Origin: Streptomyces sp. F001
Lineage (GTDB): Bacteria; Actinomycetota; Actinomycetes; Streptomycetales; Streptomycetaceae
Length of the DNA stretch: 64,000 bases
Reading direction: 5' to 3'
Assembly (NCBI RefSeq): GCF_004187715.1
Contig: NZ_QZWF01000006.1
Span: 1-64,000, forward strand
The notes beneath the pieces were generated by a model, which ran no database searches, had not been told where the DNA came from, and saw nothing but the letters and a program-made list of their open reading frames with translations. Of the stretch, positions 36,859-45,894 are shown piece after piece (position 1 is the stretch's first letter; every line of letters starts with the position of its first letter). The translations under genes and the position numbers were made by a program.

Positions 36859-38483
36859 CCAAGAAGCGTTCCGAAACGACGGCTGCGAAGACCCAGGTGA
36901 CCGAGGTGACCGCGCCTCAGGAGCCCGAGGCGTCCCCGCAGGGGACCATCGCCGCCTCCGCCGACTGGTCGAACCCCCTCCGCGACCCCCGGGACCGCCG
37001 CCTCCCCCGGATCGCCGGCCCGTCCGGCCTCGTCATCTTCGGCGTCACCGGCGACCTGTCCCGCAAGAAGCTGATGCCGGCCGTCTACGACCTGGCGAAC
37101 CGCGGCCTGCTGCCGCCGGGCTTCTCGCTCGTCGGGTTCGCCCGCCGGGACTGGGAGGACCAGGACTTCGCGCAGGTGGTGCACGACGCGGTGCGCGAGT
37201 ACGCCCGTACGGAGTTCCGTGAGGAGGTCTGGCAGCAGCTGGCCGAGGGCATGCGGTTCGTCCCGGGCGACTTCGACGACGACGACGCGTTCAAGCAACT
37301 GCGCAGCTCCATCGAGGAGTTGGATGCCTCCCGAGGCACCAGCGGCAACTACGCCTTCTACCTCTCCGTGCCGCCGAAGTTCTTCCCGAAGGTCGTCCAG
37401 CAGCTGAAGAAGCACGGGCTGGCGGGCGCGCCCGAGGGCTCCTGGCGCCGCGCGGTCATCGAGAAGCCGTTCGGCCACGACCTGAGGTCGGCCGAGGAGC
37501 TGAACAGGATCGTGCACGACGTGTTCGAGCCGGACCAGGTGTTCCGTATCGACCACTACCTCGGCAAGGAGACGGTCCAGAACATCCTGGCGCTCCGCTT
37601 CGCCAACCAGATGTTCGAGCCGATCTGGAACCGCAGTTACGTCGACCATGTGCAGATCACGATGGCCGAGGACATCGGCATCGGCGGCCGCGCCGGCTAC
37701 TACGACGGCATCGGCTCGGCCCGTGACGTCATCCAGAACCACCTGCTCCAGCTGATGGCACTCACCGCGATGGAGGAGCCCGCCTCCTTCGACGCCGCCT
37801 CGCTGCTGATGGAGAAGCTGAAGGTGCTGAAGGCGGTGAAGCTGCCGGGGGACCTCGGCAAGCACACCGTGCGCGCCCAGTACGCGGCCGCCTGGCAGGG
37901 CGGCGAGAAGGTGCGCGGCTACCTCGAGGAGGACGGTATCGACCCGGCCTCCACGACCGACACGTACGCCGCGATCAAGCTGAACGTCGACAACCGCCGC
38001 TGGGCGGGCGTCCCGTTCTACCTGCGCACCGGCAAGCGGCTCGGCCGCCGGGTGACGGAGATCGCGGTGGTCTTCCAGCGCGCCCCGCACTCCCCCTTCG
38101 ACTCCACGGCCACCGAGGAGCTGGGCCAGAACGCCGTCGTCATCCGGGTCCAGCCGGACGAGGGCATGACGGTCCGGTTCGGTTCGAAGGTGCCGGGCAC
38201 GTCGATGGAGATCCGGGACGTGACGATGGACTTCGCCTACGGCGAGTCGTTCACGGAGTCCAGCCCCGAGGCGTACGAGCGGCTCATCCTGGACGTCCTC
38301 CTGGGGGATGCCAACTTGTTCCCCCGCCATCAGGAAGTGGAAGAGTCCTGGAGGATCCTCGACCCGATCGAGGAGTACTGGGCGACGCACGGCAGGCCGG
38401 CGCGGTACACGTCGGGCAGCTGGGGCCCCGAGGAAGCCGACGAGATGCTCGCACGAGACGGACGGAGCTGGCGCAGGCCATGA
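36855..38483 (+). CDS. zwf: Glucose-6-phosphate 1-dehydrogenase
   Basis: This 542-residue enzyme catalyses the first step of the oxidative pentose phosphate pathway. It has an N-terminal extension of about 50 residues, then the cofactor motif GVTGDLSRKKLMPA (63 onwards), the substrate motif RIDHYLGKE at about 231-239, and EKPFGHD before it. It overlaps tal and opcA by four bases each, so the three are translationally coupled. The adjacent opcA product is usually needed for assembly or activity of this enzyme in actinobacteria. Confidence 0.96.
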   Translation: MTKKRSETTAAKTQVTEVTAPQEPEASPQGTIAASADWSNPLRDPRDRRLPRIAGPSGLVIFGVTGDLSRKKLMPAVYDLANRGLLPPGFSLVGFARRDWEDQDFAQVVHDAVREYARTEFREEVWQQLAEGMRFVPGDFDDDDAFKQLRSSIEELDASRGTSGNYAFYLSVPPKFFPKVVQQLKKHGLAGAPEGSWRRAVIEKPFGHDLRSAEELNRIVHDVFEPDQVFRIDHYLGKETVQNILALRFANQMFEPIWNRSYVDHVQITMAEDIGIGGRAGYYDGIGSARDVIQNHLLQLMALTAMEEPASFDAASLLMEKLKVLKAVKLPGDLGKHTVRAQYAAAWQGGEKVRGYLEEDGIDPASTTDTYAAIKLNVDNRRWAGVPFYLRTGKRLGRRVTEIAVVFQRAPHSPFDSTATEELGQNAVVIRVQPDEGMTVRFGSKVPGTSMEIRDVTMDFAYGESFTESSPEAYERLILDVLLGDANLFPRHQEVEESWRILDPIEEYWATHGRPARYTSGSWGPEEADEMLARDGRSWRRP

Positions 38484-39415
38484 AGATCGACCTGACCGAC
38501 ACCACGGCAAGCAAGATCAACAAGGCGCTGGTGCAGGGTCGCCGCGCCATCGGTACACCCGCGGTGGGCATGGTCCTGACGATGGTCATCGTCACGGACG
38601 AGGAGAACGCCTACGACGCGATCAAGGCGGCCGAGGAGGCCTCGCACGAGCACCCCTCGCGCACCCTGGTCGTCATCAAGCGGCACGCCCGCACCCCCCG
38701 GGACCGCACCCAGTCCCGCCTCGACGCCGAGGTCCGGGTGGGCGCCGACGCCGGAACCGGCGAGACGGTCGTCCTGCGGACCTACGGCGAGGTGTCCGAC
38801 CACGCCGACTCCGTCGTGCTGCCGCTGCTGCTGCCCGACGCGCCGGTCGTCGTGTGGTGGCCGGTGGATGCGCCCAAGGTGCCCGCCAAGGACCCGCTGG
38901 GAGCACTCGCCCAGCGCCGGATCACCGACATGTACGCCGTCGAGACGCCGCTGGCCGCGCTGGAGGCCCGCCTCCACTCGTACGCGCCCGGTGACACCGA
39001 TCTCGCGTGGACCCGGCTCACGCCCTGGCGTTCGATGCTGGCCGCCGCTCTGGACCAGGCCAAGCTGCGGATCACCTCGGCGGCCGTGGAGAGCGAGGCG
39101 GACAACCCCAGCGCCGAGCTGTTGGCCCGCTGGCTGGAGGCCCGGCTGCACGTCCGGGTCGACCGTGTGGAGACCGCGGGTCCGGTCGTCACCGGCGTCC
39201 GGCTGGGCACCGAGACCGGCGAGATCGTCATCGACCGGCCCGAGGGCCCGCTGGCCACGCTCACCCTGCCGGGCCAGCCGTCGCGCACGCTCGCGCTCAA
39301 GGTGCGCCCCACCTCCGAACTCATCGCCGAGGAGCTGCGGCGCCTCGACGCCGACGAGATGTACGCCGTCGCCCTGCGGGGCGAGGGCACCAAGGAGAGC
39401 CCCGCTCATGTCTGA
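38480..39415 (+). CDS. opcA: Glucose-6-phosphate dehydrogenase assembly protein OpcA
   Basis: The 311-residue protein matches actinobacterial OpcA, beginning MKIDLTDTTASKINKALVQGRRAIG and containing the conserved VWWPVDAPKVPAKDPLGALAQRRITD block. It assists glucose-6-phosphate dehydrogenase and is cytoplasmic. It overlaps zwf by four bases and pgi by eight, as expected for subunits made together. Confidence 0.95.
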   Translation: MKIDLTDTTASKINKALVQGRRAIGTPAVGMVLTMVIVTDEENAYDAIKAAEEASHEHPSRTLVVIKRHARTPRDRTQSRLDAEVRVGADAGTGETVVLRTYGEVSDHADSVVLPLLLPDAPVVVWWPVDAPKVPAKDPLGALAQRRITDMYAVETPLAALEARLHSYAPGDTDLAWTRLTPWRSMLAAALDQAKLRITSAAVESEADNPSAELLARWLEARLHVRVDRVETAGPVVTGVRLGTETGEIVIDRPEGPLATLTLPGQPSRTLALKVRPTSELIAEELRRLDADEMYAVALRGEGTKESPAHV

Positions 39416-41060
39416 CCAGCCCCTGCTGACACGGCGGCCCGAGTGGGCCGCCCTGGAGGACCACCGCGCGGACGCGCTGCAACGCCCGCGGCTGCGTGAG
39501 CTGTTCGCGGCGGACCCCGGGCGCGCGGAGCGGTACGTCGTGCGCGTCGGCGACCTGCGCATCGACTACTCCAAGCACCTCATCACCGACGAGACGCTCG
39601 CCCTGCTCCAGGAACTCGCCACCGCCACCGATGTGTTCGGGCTGCGCGACGCCATGTTCCGCGGTGAGCGGATCAACATCACCGAGGACCGCGCCGTGCT
39701 CCACACCGCGCTGCGCGCCCCACGGGACGCGGTGATCGAGGTCGATGGCGAGAACGTGGTCCCCCAGGTCCACGCGGTGCTCGACAAGATGAGCGCCTTC
39801 GCCGACCGGGTCCGCTCCGGGAAGTGGACCGGTCACACCGGCAGGCGGATCAGGAACGTCGTCAACATCGGCATCGGCGGCTCGGACCTGGGCCCGGCGA
39901 TGGCGTACGAGGCGCTGCGCGCGTACACCGACCGCTCGCTGACGTTCCGGTTCGTGTCGAACGTGGACGGCGCCGACCTGCACGAGGCCGTGCGGGACCT
40001 GGACCCGGCCGAGACGCTGTTCATCGTCGCGTCCAAGACGTTCACCACGATCGAGACGATCACCAACGCGACCTCCGCCCGCTCCTGGCTGCTGGCCGGG
40101 CTCGGCGGCGAGGAGAAGGCGGTCGCCAAGCACTTCGTCGCCCTGTCCACGAACGCGGGGAAGGTCACCGAGTTCGGCATCGACCCGGACAACATGTTCG
40201 AGTTCTGGGACTGGGTCGGCGGCCGCTACTCGTACGACTCGGCGATCGGCCTGTCCCTGATGATCGCGATCGGCCCGGAACGCTTCCGGGAGATGCTCGA
40301 CGGGTTCAGGATCGTCGACGAGCACTTCCGCAGCGCGCCCGCCGAGGCCAACGCCCCACTGATCCTGGGCCTGCTGGGCATCTGGTACGGCAACTTCTTC
40401 GAGGCCCAGTCGCACGCGGTGCTGCCGTACAGCCACTACCTGTCCAAGTTCACGGCCTACCTGCAGCAGCTCGACATGGAGTCCAACGGCAAGTCGGTGG
40501 ACCGCGACGGCCGCACCGTGGGCTGGGAGACCGGCCCGGTGGTGTGGGGCACGCCCGGCACCAACGGGCAGCACGCCTACTACCAGTTGATCCACCAGGG
40601 GACGAAGCTCATCCCGGCCGATCTGATCGGGTTCGCCCGGCCGGTCGCCGAGCTGAGCGACGAACTCAAGGCGCAGCACGACCTGTTGATGGCGAACCTG
40701 TTCGCGCAGGGACAGGCGCTCGCCTTCGGCAAGACCGCCGAGGAGGTGCGCGCGGAGGGCGTGCCCGAGGAGCAGGTGCCGCACCGCACCTTCAAGGGCA
40801 ACCACCCGACCACCACGATCCTGGCCGCGGAGCTCACCCCGTCGGTCCTCGGCCAGCTGGTCGCGCTGTACGAGCACAAGGTGTTCGTGCAGGGCGCGAT
40901 CTGGAACATCAACTCCTTCGACCAGTGGGGCGTCGAACTCGGCAAGGTCCTCGCCAAGCGCATCGAGCCCGCCCTCACCGAGGGCGCCGAGGTCCCCGGT
41001 CTCGACCCGTCCACGGCCGCGCTGGTGGCCGCCTACCGCGAACTCAGGGAAGTGAGCTGA
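39408..41060 (+). CDS. pgi: Glucose-6-phosphate isomerase
   Basis: The 550-residue enzyme interconverts glucose-6-phosphate and fructose-6-phosphate. Family signatures include NIGIGGSDLGPAMAYEAL, VASKTFTTIETITNA, VGGRYSYDSAIGLSLMIAIG, GIWYGNFF and FDQWGVELGKVLA, with the catalytic Glu in GTPGTNGQHAYYQLIHQGTK. The frame is open far upstream, but ATG 39408 gives the conserved N-terminus and overlaps the end of opcA by eight bases. One base separates it from gnd. Confidence 0.96.
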   Translation: MSDQPLLTRRPEWAALEDHRADALQRPRLRELFAADPGRAERYVVRVGDLRIDYSKHLITDETLALLQELATATDVFGLRDAMFRGERINITEDRAVLHTALRAPRDAVIEVDGENVVPQVHAVLDKMSAFADRVRSGKWTGHTGRRIRNVVNIGIGGSDLGPAMAYEALRAYTDRSLTFRFVSNVDGADLHEAVRDLDPAETLFIVASKTFTTIETITNATSARSWLLAGLGGEEKAVAKHFVALSTNAGKVTEFGIDPDNMFEFWDWVGGRYSYDSAIGLSLMIAIGPERFREMLDGFRIVDEHFRSAPAEANAPLILGLLGIWYGNFFEAQSHAVLPYSHYLSKFTAYLQQLDMESNGKSVDRDGRTVGWETGPVVWGTPGTNGQHAYYQLIHQGTKLIPADLIGFARPVAELSDELKAQHDLLMANLFAQGQALAFGKTAEEVRAEGVPEEQVPHRTFKGNHPTTTILAAELTPSVLGQLVALYEHKVFVQGAIWNINSFDQWGVELGKVLAKRIEPALTEGAEVPGLDPSTAALVAAYRELREVS

Positions 41061-41061
41061 C

Positions 41062-41940
41062 ATGCAGATCGGTCTTGTTGGTCTCGGCAAGATGGGCGGC
41101 AACATGCGCGATCGCCTGCGCAACGCCGGCCACGAGGTCGTCGGCTACGACACCAATCCCGAGCTCTCCGACGTGAAGAACCTGGTCGAACTCGCCGACC
41201 GGCTCCAGGCGCCGCGCGTGGTCTGGGTCATGGTCCCGGCCGGCGCCGTCACCCAGGGTGTCATCGACCAGCTGGCGAGCGTGCTCAAGCCCGGCGACAC
41301 CGTCATCGACGGCGGCAACTCCCGCTGGACGGACGACGAGAAGCACGCCGAGGAACTCGGCAAGCGCGGCATCGGCTTCGTCGACGCGGGGGTCTCGGGC
41401 GGTGTGTGGGGCCTGGAGAACGGCTACGCGCTCATGGTCGGCGGAGAAAAGGAGCACGTCGACCGCCTGAAGCCGATCTTCGACGCGCTCAAGCCGGAGG
41501 GCCCGTACGGGTACGTCCACGCGGGCAAGGTGGGCGCGGGCCACTTCGCGAAGATGGTCCACAACGGCATCGAGTACGCCATGATGCAGGCGTATGCGGA
41601 GGGCTGGGAGCTCCTGGAGAAGGTCGACTCCGTGACCGACGTCCGGGAGGTCTTCCGCTCCTGGCAGCAGGGCACCGTCATCCGCTCCTGGCTCCTCGAC
41701 CTCGCCGTCAACGCCCTCGACGAGGACGAGCACCTGCACAAGCTGCGCGGGTACGCCGAGGACTCCGGCGAGGGCCGGTGGACGGTGGAGGCGGCGATCG
41801 ACAACGCCGTGCCGCTGCCCGCGATCACGGCGTCGCTGTTCGCGCGGTTCGCCTCCCGGCAGGACGACTCCCCGCAGATGAAGATGATCGCCGCGCTGCG
41901 CAACCAGTTCGGCGGGCACGCCGTCGAGTCGAAGGAGTAG
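41062..41940 (+). CDS. gnd: 6-phosphogluconate dehydrogenase (decarboxylating), short NAD-type form
   Basis: The 292-residue protein is the short single-domain form of this enzyme (the common form is about 470 residues). Rossmann motif MQIGLVGLGKMGGNM is followed by GYDTNPE; the Asp after the second strand suggests NAD rather than NADP preference, which is inferred. DGGNSRW binds substrate, and Lys in FAKMVHNGIEY is the catalytic residue. The C-terminal end is helical. It completes the oxidative branch and follows pgi directly. Confidence 0.94.
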   Translation: MQIGLVGLGKMGGNMRDRLRNAGHEVVGYDTNPELSDVKNLVELADRLQAPRVVWVMVPAGAVTQGVIDQLASVLKPGDTVIDGGNSRWTDDEKHAEELGKRGIGFVDAGVSGGVWGLENGYALMVGGEKEHVDRLKPIFDALKPEGPYGYVHAGKVGAGHFAKMVHNGIEYAMMQAYAEGWELLEKVDSVTDVREVFRSWQQGTVIRSWLLDLAVNALDEDEHLHKLRGYAEDSGEGRWTVEAAIDNAVPLPAITASLFARFASRQDDSPQMKMIAALRNQFGGHAVESKE

Positions 41941-41946
41941 CCGGCC

Positions 41947-42534
41947 GTGGGGGATCTCCTGCTGGTCCGCCACGGGGAGACGGAGTGGAGCGTGTCGGGA
42001 CAGCACACCAGCTGGACCGACCTGCCCCTCACCGGGCACGGCGAGGAACAGGCCAAGTCCCTCGCTCCACTCCTCTCCGGCCGGACCTTCGCGCTCGCGC
42101 TCACCAGCCCGCTGACCCGCGCGATACGCACCGCCGAACTGGCGGGCCTGACCGGGGCCGTACCCGACCCGGACCTGCACGAGTGGGACTACGGCGGCTA
42201 CGAGGGGGTCACCACCCGCGAGATCCACCGCACCCGTCCCGACTGGTACCTGTGGACGGACGGCGTGCCGCCCGGCCCCCAGGGGCATCCCGGCGAGTCC
42301 CCGGCCGAGGCGGGCGCCCGTGCGGACCGTGTCCTGTCCCGGGTCGGCGACGCGCTCGCCGAGGGCGACGTGGTCCTCGTGGCCCACGCCCACTTCCTGC
42401 GCGTCCTGGCGGCCCGCCGGCTCGGGCTGCCGCCCGGGGACGGGCGGCTGTTCCAGCTGGCGACGGGGACGGTGAGCCGGCTGTCGACGGAGCACGGGCG
42501 GCCGGTCGTCGCGGAGTGGAACGTACGGCCGTAA
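41947..42534 (+). CDS. Histidine phosphatase (phosphoglycerate-mutase-like) protein
   Basis: This 195-residue member of the histidine phosphatase superfamily has the phospho-His motif LLLVRHGETEWS and the second His in VLVAHAHFLRVL, with SPLTRAIRTAEL between. It starts at a GTG just after gnd, with its GAAGGAG overlapping the end of gnd, so it is the last gene of the pentose phosphate operon. Probable role is dephosphorylation of a sugar phosphate or phosphoglycerate; the real substrate is unknown. Confidence 0.9.
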   Translation: MGDLLLVRHGETEWSVSGQHTSWTDLPLTGHGEEQAKSLAPLLSGRTFALALTSPLTRAIRTAELAGLTGAVPDPDLHEWDYGGYEGVTTREIHRTRPDWYLWTDGVPPGPQGHPGESPAEAGARADRVLSRVGDALAEGDVVLVAHAHFLRVLAARRLGLPPGDGRLFQLATGTVSRLSTEHGRPVVAEWNVRP

Positions 42535-42580
42535 AGACGCCGTTGACACGCGTGGTTCGGTCGGGTCAGAGTCGCCGGCG

Positions 42581-44044
42581 ATGGAGATCGACGATCTGAC
42601 GCCGGCCGAACTGCGCGTGTGGCGGGCGTTCGCGACGGGTGAGACCGTGGACTTCCGCGGCGCAGAGGACGAAGACGCAGCTCGCGGTGGGGACTGGAGG
42701 CCCGAACGGACCATCCGGGCGGCCGTGTTGCAGTCTCTTCTGCTCAACGGCCCGGAGGAACAGGGGAAGATAGCTGCCCTCAAGGTGGCGGGGGCACGGA
42801 TCACCGGCGAACTCGACGTGCGGTACGGGACGGTCGACAGGTACGTGCGGCTGGCCCAGTGCTACTTCGACGAGGTCCCTCAGCTGTACGGCTGCCAGTT
42901 CCGCCAGCTCAATCTGAGCGGCTCGGCGCTGCCCGGGCTGGCCGCCGCCACCGTACGGGTGGACGGGGTGCTGCGGATGACGGGCTGCCGGTTCCGGGGA
43001 CCGGTGGGGCTGGGCGGGGCGCAGATCTCCAGGGCGATCTTCGTTGACCGGGCGGAGTTCAGCGCGCCGGACGCCTCGGAGGCGGTGCTGCGGCTCCACT
43101 ACGCCGAGATCGGGGACGAGCTGATGGCGGCCGGGGTGCGGGCACACGGCGAGGTGCGCCTCAACGGCGCCCACGTCAGCGGATCGGTCATCCTGAACGA
43201 CGCCCAGCTCAGTCACCCCGGCCGAGCCGCCCTCGACGCACAGACCCTCGTCGTGGAGGGCAACGTCCACATGCGGCGCGTGGACGCGGTCGGCTGGATC
43301 GGCCTGAGCGGCGCCCGGATCGCGGGCCGCCTCGACCTGTCGGAAGCACGCCTGTCGAACCCCGGCGACGCGGCGCTACGGGCGAGCGGCTGCACCATCG
43401 GGGAGCTCTGGCTGCGCAAGAGCCCTCCCATGGAGGACAGGCTCAATCTGCGCCGCTCCCAGATAGACGTCCTGTTCCTGGAACCGGACGTGGTACCGCG
43501 CGAGGTCCACCTCAGCAGCCTCACCTACACCACCCTCACGCCCCACGAACCGGCCGAGCGGCGCCTGCCGATGCTGGAGCGGGACCGCGAGGGCTATGTC
43601 CCCTACGCTTACGAGCAGTTGACCGCCGCCTACCACCGCGGCGGCGACGACCACGCCGCCCGGCTCGTCCAGCTCGCCAAGCAGCGCCGCCACCGCTCCA
43701 CGCTCGCCTGGTACGGCCGCCTGTGGGGACACGTCCAGGACGCCACGGTCGGCTACGGCTTCCGCCCCTTGCGTGCCTTCGGCTGGCTGCTGTCCCTGCT
43801 CGCCGTCGGCTCGATCGCGTACGCCCTGCATCACCCGCCCCCGCTGAAGGCGTCCGAGGCCCCGCCCTTCAACCCGGTGTTCTACACGCTCGACCTGCTC
43901 CTGCCGGTGATCTCCTTCGGGCAGGAGAGTGCCTTCGCCCCGAAGGGCGGGTACCAGTGGCTGTCCTACGTCCTCATCATCACCGGCTGGATCCTCGCCA
44001 CGACCGTCGTCACTGGCGTGACCAGGACCGTCAGCCGCCAGTGA
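42581..44044 (+). CDS. Membrane protein with beta-helix-like N-terminal repeat domain, function unknown
   Basis: The 487-residue protein has a long N-terminal region (about 60-300) of short repeating strands such as IAALKVAGARITGELDVRYG, LYGCQFRQLNLSGSALPG, VRLNGAHVSGSVILNDAQLS and WIGLSGARIAGRLDLSEARLS. These resemble pentapeptide-like or bactofilin-like right-handed beta-helices. A charged region follows, then two to three membrane segments (FGWLLSLLAVGSIAYAL, VLIITGWILATTVVTGVT). Relatives in Streptomyces are often called membrane-associated oxidoreductase, but I see no cofactor site. It may be a cytoplasmic scaffold tethered to the membrane. It lies 46 bases after the phosphatase and converges on the dehydratase gene with one base between stops. 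Confidence 0.8.
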   Translation: MEIDDLTPAELRVWRAFATGETVDFRGAEDEDAARGGDWRPERTIRAAVLQSLLLNGPEEQGKIAALKVAGARITGELDVRYGTVDRYVRLAQCYFDEVPQLYGCQFRQLNLSGSALPGLAAATVRVDGVLRMTGCRFRGPVGLGGAQISRAIFVDRAEFSAPDASEAVLRLHYAEIGDELMAAGVRAHGEVRLNGAHVSGSVILNDAQLSHPGRAALDAQTLVVEGNVHMRRVDAVGWIGLSGARIAGRLDLSEARLSNPGDAALRASGCTIGELWLRKSPPMEDRLNLRRSQIDVLFLEPDVVPREVHLSSLTYTTLTPHEPAERRLPMLERDREGYVPYAYEQLTAAYHRGGDDHAARLVQLAKQRRHRSTLAWYGRLWGHVQDATVGYGFRPLRAFGWLLSLLAVGSIAYALHHPPPLKASEAPPFNPVFYTLDLLLPVISFGQESAFAPKGGYQWLSYVLIITGWILATTVVTGVTRTVSRQ

Positions 44045-44045
44045 G

Positions 44046-45810
44046 TCACGTCACCGCGTGCTGCGCGGCCAACCGCACCGGCGCGTTCTGGGCGCCGTAA
44101 CCGCGGTAGCCGCCGTCCCTCTGGACCAGTTCGAAGAAGATGCGCCCGACGGTCTGCGTATAGCAGTGGCGGAACTCGCCCTCCGCGTCCCGGTCGTAGA
44201 GGATCCCGAGCTCGCGGTACGTCTTCAGCTCCTCACCGGTGAGGTCGTAGCGGGCCGCGAGGTCGTCGTGGTAATTCGCGGGGACGGGCAGCAGGCGGCC
44301 GCCTGCCTCACGGAAACGGCAGGCAGCCGCGACCACGTCATCCGTGGCCAGGGCGATGTGCTGGGCGCGGACGGTGTCGTCGGTGGGCGCGGCGCCGACG
44401 GTCAGGGCGATGCGGACACTGCCGTCGGCGTTGGTGACGGCGCGGCTGCGCAGCAGGCCGTAGGGGTCGGCGACGTCGACGCTCTCCTGGGCGTGCAGTC
44501 CGAGGACGCTGCGGTGGAAGAGGGTCGCCTCGTCGAAGTGGTGCCAGGGCTGGGTGAGGGCGAGGTGGTCGATGCGGTGGACGTCGGTGGCGGCGGGGTG
44601 TGGGCGAGGTGCTCGAAGTCTGCGCGCCAGCGGTCGGCGCCGCAGAAGAAGAGTTCCGTGCCGTCGGGGGCGGCGACGGCATCCAGCGGGGCGTCCTCAG
44701 GGCGCGGCGGCGGGGCAGCACGGGGGCGAGGAGCGCCTCGGCGCGGTCGGCCGCGGCTGCCGGGTCCGGTGACTGAAGGCCGATGGCGGCGAGTTGGGTA
44801 CCGCCACGGGGTACGGCCGGTCCCGTGTTGACCAGGATGCGGGCCTCGCCCTGCTGCCACAGGTCGACCGGCTTGGTGCGGTGCCGTGCGGTGCGGGCGA
44901 AGCCGAGGGCAGTGAGCAGGGCGGAGACGGGTGCGGTGTCGGGGGTGACCAGTTCGGCGAAGGCGACCCCGGTGGGGACGACGGGTCGGGGCAGGGCCGC
45001 GGCACCGACGGCTTCCTGGAGCACCAGCAGCGAGCGGTGGGCGTCCACGGCGGTCGGGCCGGCCTCGGCCTGCCGGAAGACGTCGTTGAAGACCTCGAGG
45101 GAGAGCGGTCCGGTGTAACCGGTGCGCAGGACGTGCTGGACGAGACCGGCGACGTCGAAGCCGCCCTGGCCGGGGAAGCAGCGGTAGTGGCGGCTCCACT
45201 GCAGGACGTCCATGGCGAGCAGCGGGGCGTCGGCGAGCTGGAGGAAGAAGATCTTCTCGCCGGGAATGTCCTCGATGCCCTTGACGTCGGAGCCGCGGGA
45301 GAGGATGTGGAAGCTGTCGAGGCAGGTGCCGAGCGCGGGATGGCCGGCCGCGTCGACGATGCGCCAGGCGTGGTCGTAGGTGTTGACATGGCGGCCCCAG
45401 GCGAGCGCCTCGTAGGCGACGCGGATACCGAAGTCCTGGGCGAGATCGGCGAGTCGGTGCAGCTGCTCGGCGGCGAGCGGGTCGTCGTCCACGGCGAGCG
45501 GGGAGACACTGGAGCAGACGAGAACGGTGTCGGCGCCGAGCCTGCGCATCAGCTCGAACTTGTGCCGGGCCCGGCGCAGGTTGCGGGCGAACTCGTCGGC
45601 GGGGACGGCCTCGATGTCGCGCATCGGCTGGTACAGGTCGATGCGCAGACCGAGGTCCGCGCAGCGGGCGCGGATCTCCTCGGGGGTGAGGGGGCTGGCG
45701 AGCAGGTCGTTCTCGAAGATCTCGACACCGTCGAAACCGGCCCGGGAGGCGGCCGTGAGCTTCTCGGTGAGGGATCCGCTGAGGGAGACGGTGGCAATGG
45801 ACGTACGCAT
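44046..45810 (-). pseudogene. 3-dehydroshikimate dehydratase/HPPD-like fusion (QuiC type), interrupted by two frameshifts
   Basis: The N-terminal TIM-barrel part reads cleanly from ATG 45810 (VSLSGSLTEKLTAASRAGFDGVEIFENDLLASPLTPEEI, then GTCLDSFHILSRGSDVKGIEDIPGEKIFFLQLADAP). It matches AP-endonuclease-2-type dehydroshikimate dehydratases. A second, VOC-type domain like 4-hydroxyphenylpyruvate dioxygenase follows, but it is split over three frames. The frame moves by -1 within 44696-44713 (into PEDAPLDAVAAPDGTELFF) and again by -1 within 44583-44602 (into DVHRIDHLALTQPWHHFDEATLF, ending RLAAQHAVT). Restoring one base at each point gives exactly 588 residues with no other stop. It is either recently decayed or affected by sequence errors in GC-rich runs. 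Confidence 0.8.
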
Positions 45811-45839
45811 GGACCTGCTCCTTCAAGATTCCGTACTGC

Positions 45840-45890
45840 GGCGCCCCTGAGGGCGCGGGGAACTGCGCGACCAGCCACGAGCGGCCCGCC
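45840..45890. repeat. Streptomyces-type intergenic repeat with hairpin
   Basis: The segment reads GGCGCCCCTGAGGGCGCGGG followed by AACTGCGCGACCAGCCACGA. I recognise this as a phrase that recurs in many Streptomyces intergenic regions. GCGCCC and GGGCGC at 45841-45856 form a short hairpin. It fills the gap between the dehydratase and dehydrogenase genes. I did not see a second copy in this window. Confidence 0.5.
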
Positions 45891-45894
45891 GGTG

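Noticed and set aside
44046..44336. A separate 96-codon gene at the end of the dehydratase locus
   Set aside because: It is the C-terminal end of the HPPD-like domain, in the third frame of the interrupted fusion gene, with no start site of its own.
45549..45894. Extension of the shikimate dehydrogenase frame into the dehydratase gene as a fusion
   Set aside because: The extended residues after the break are Arg/Ala/Pro-rich shadow sequence. The conserved C-terminus continues in another frame and stops at 45895.
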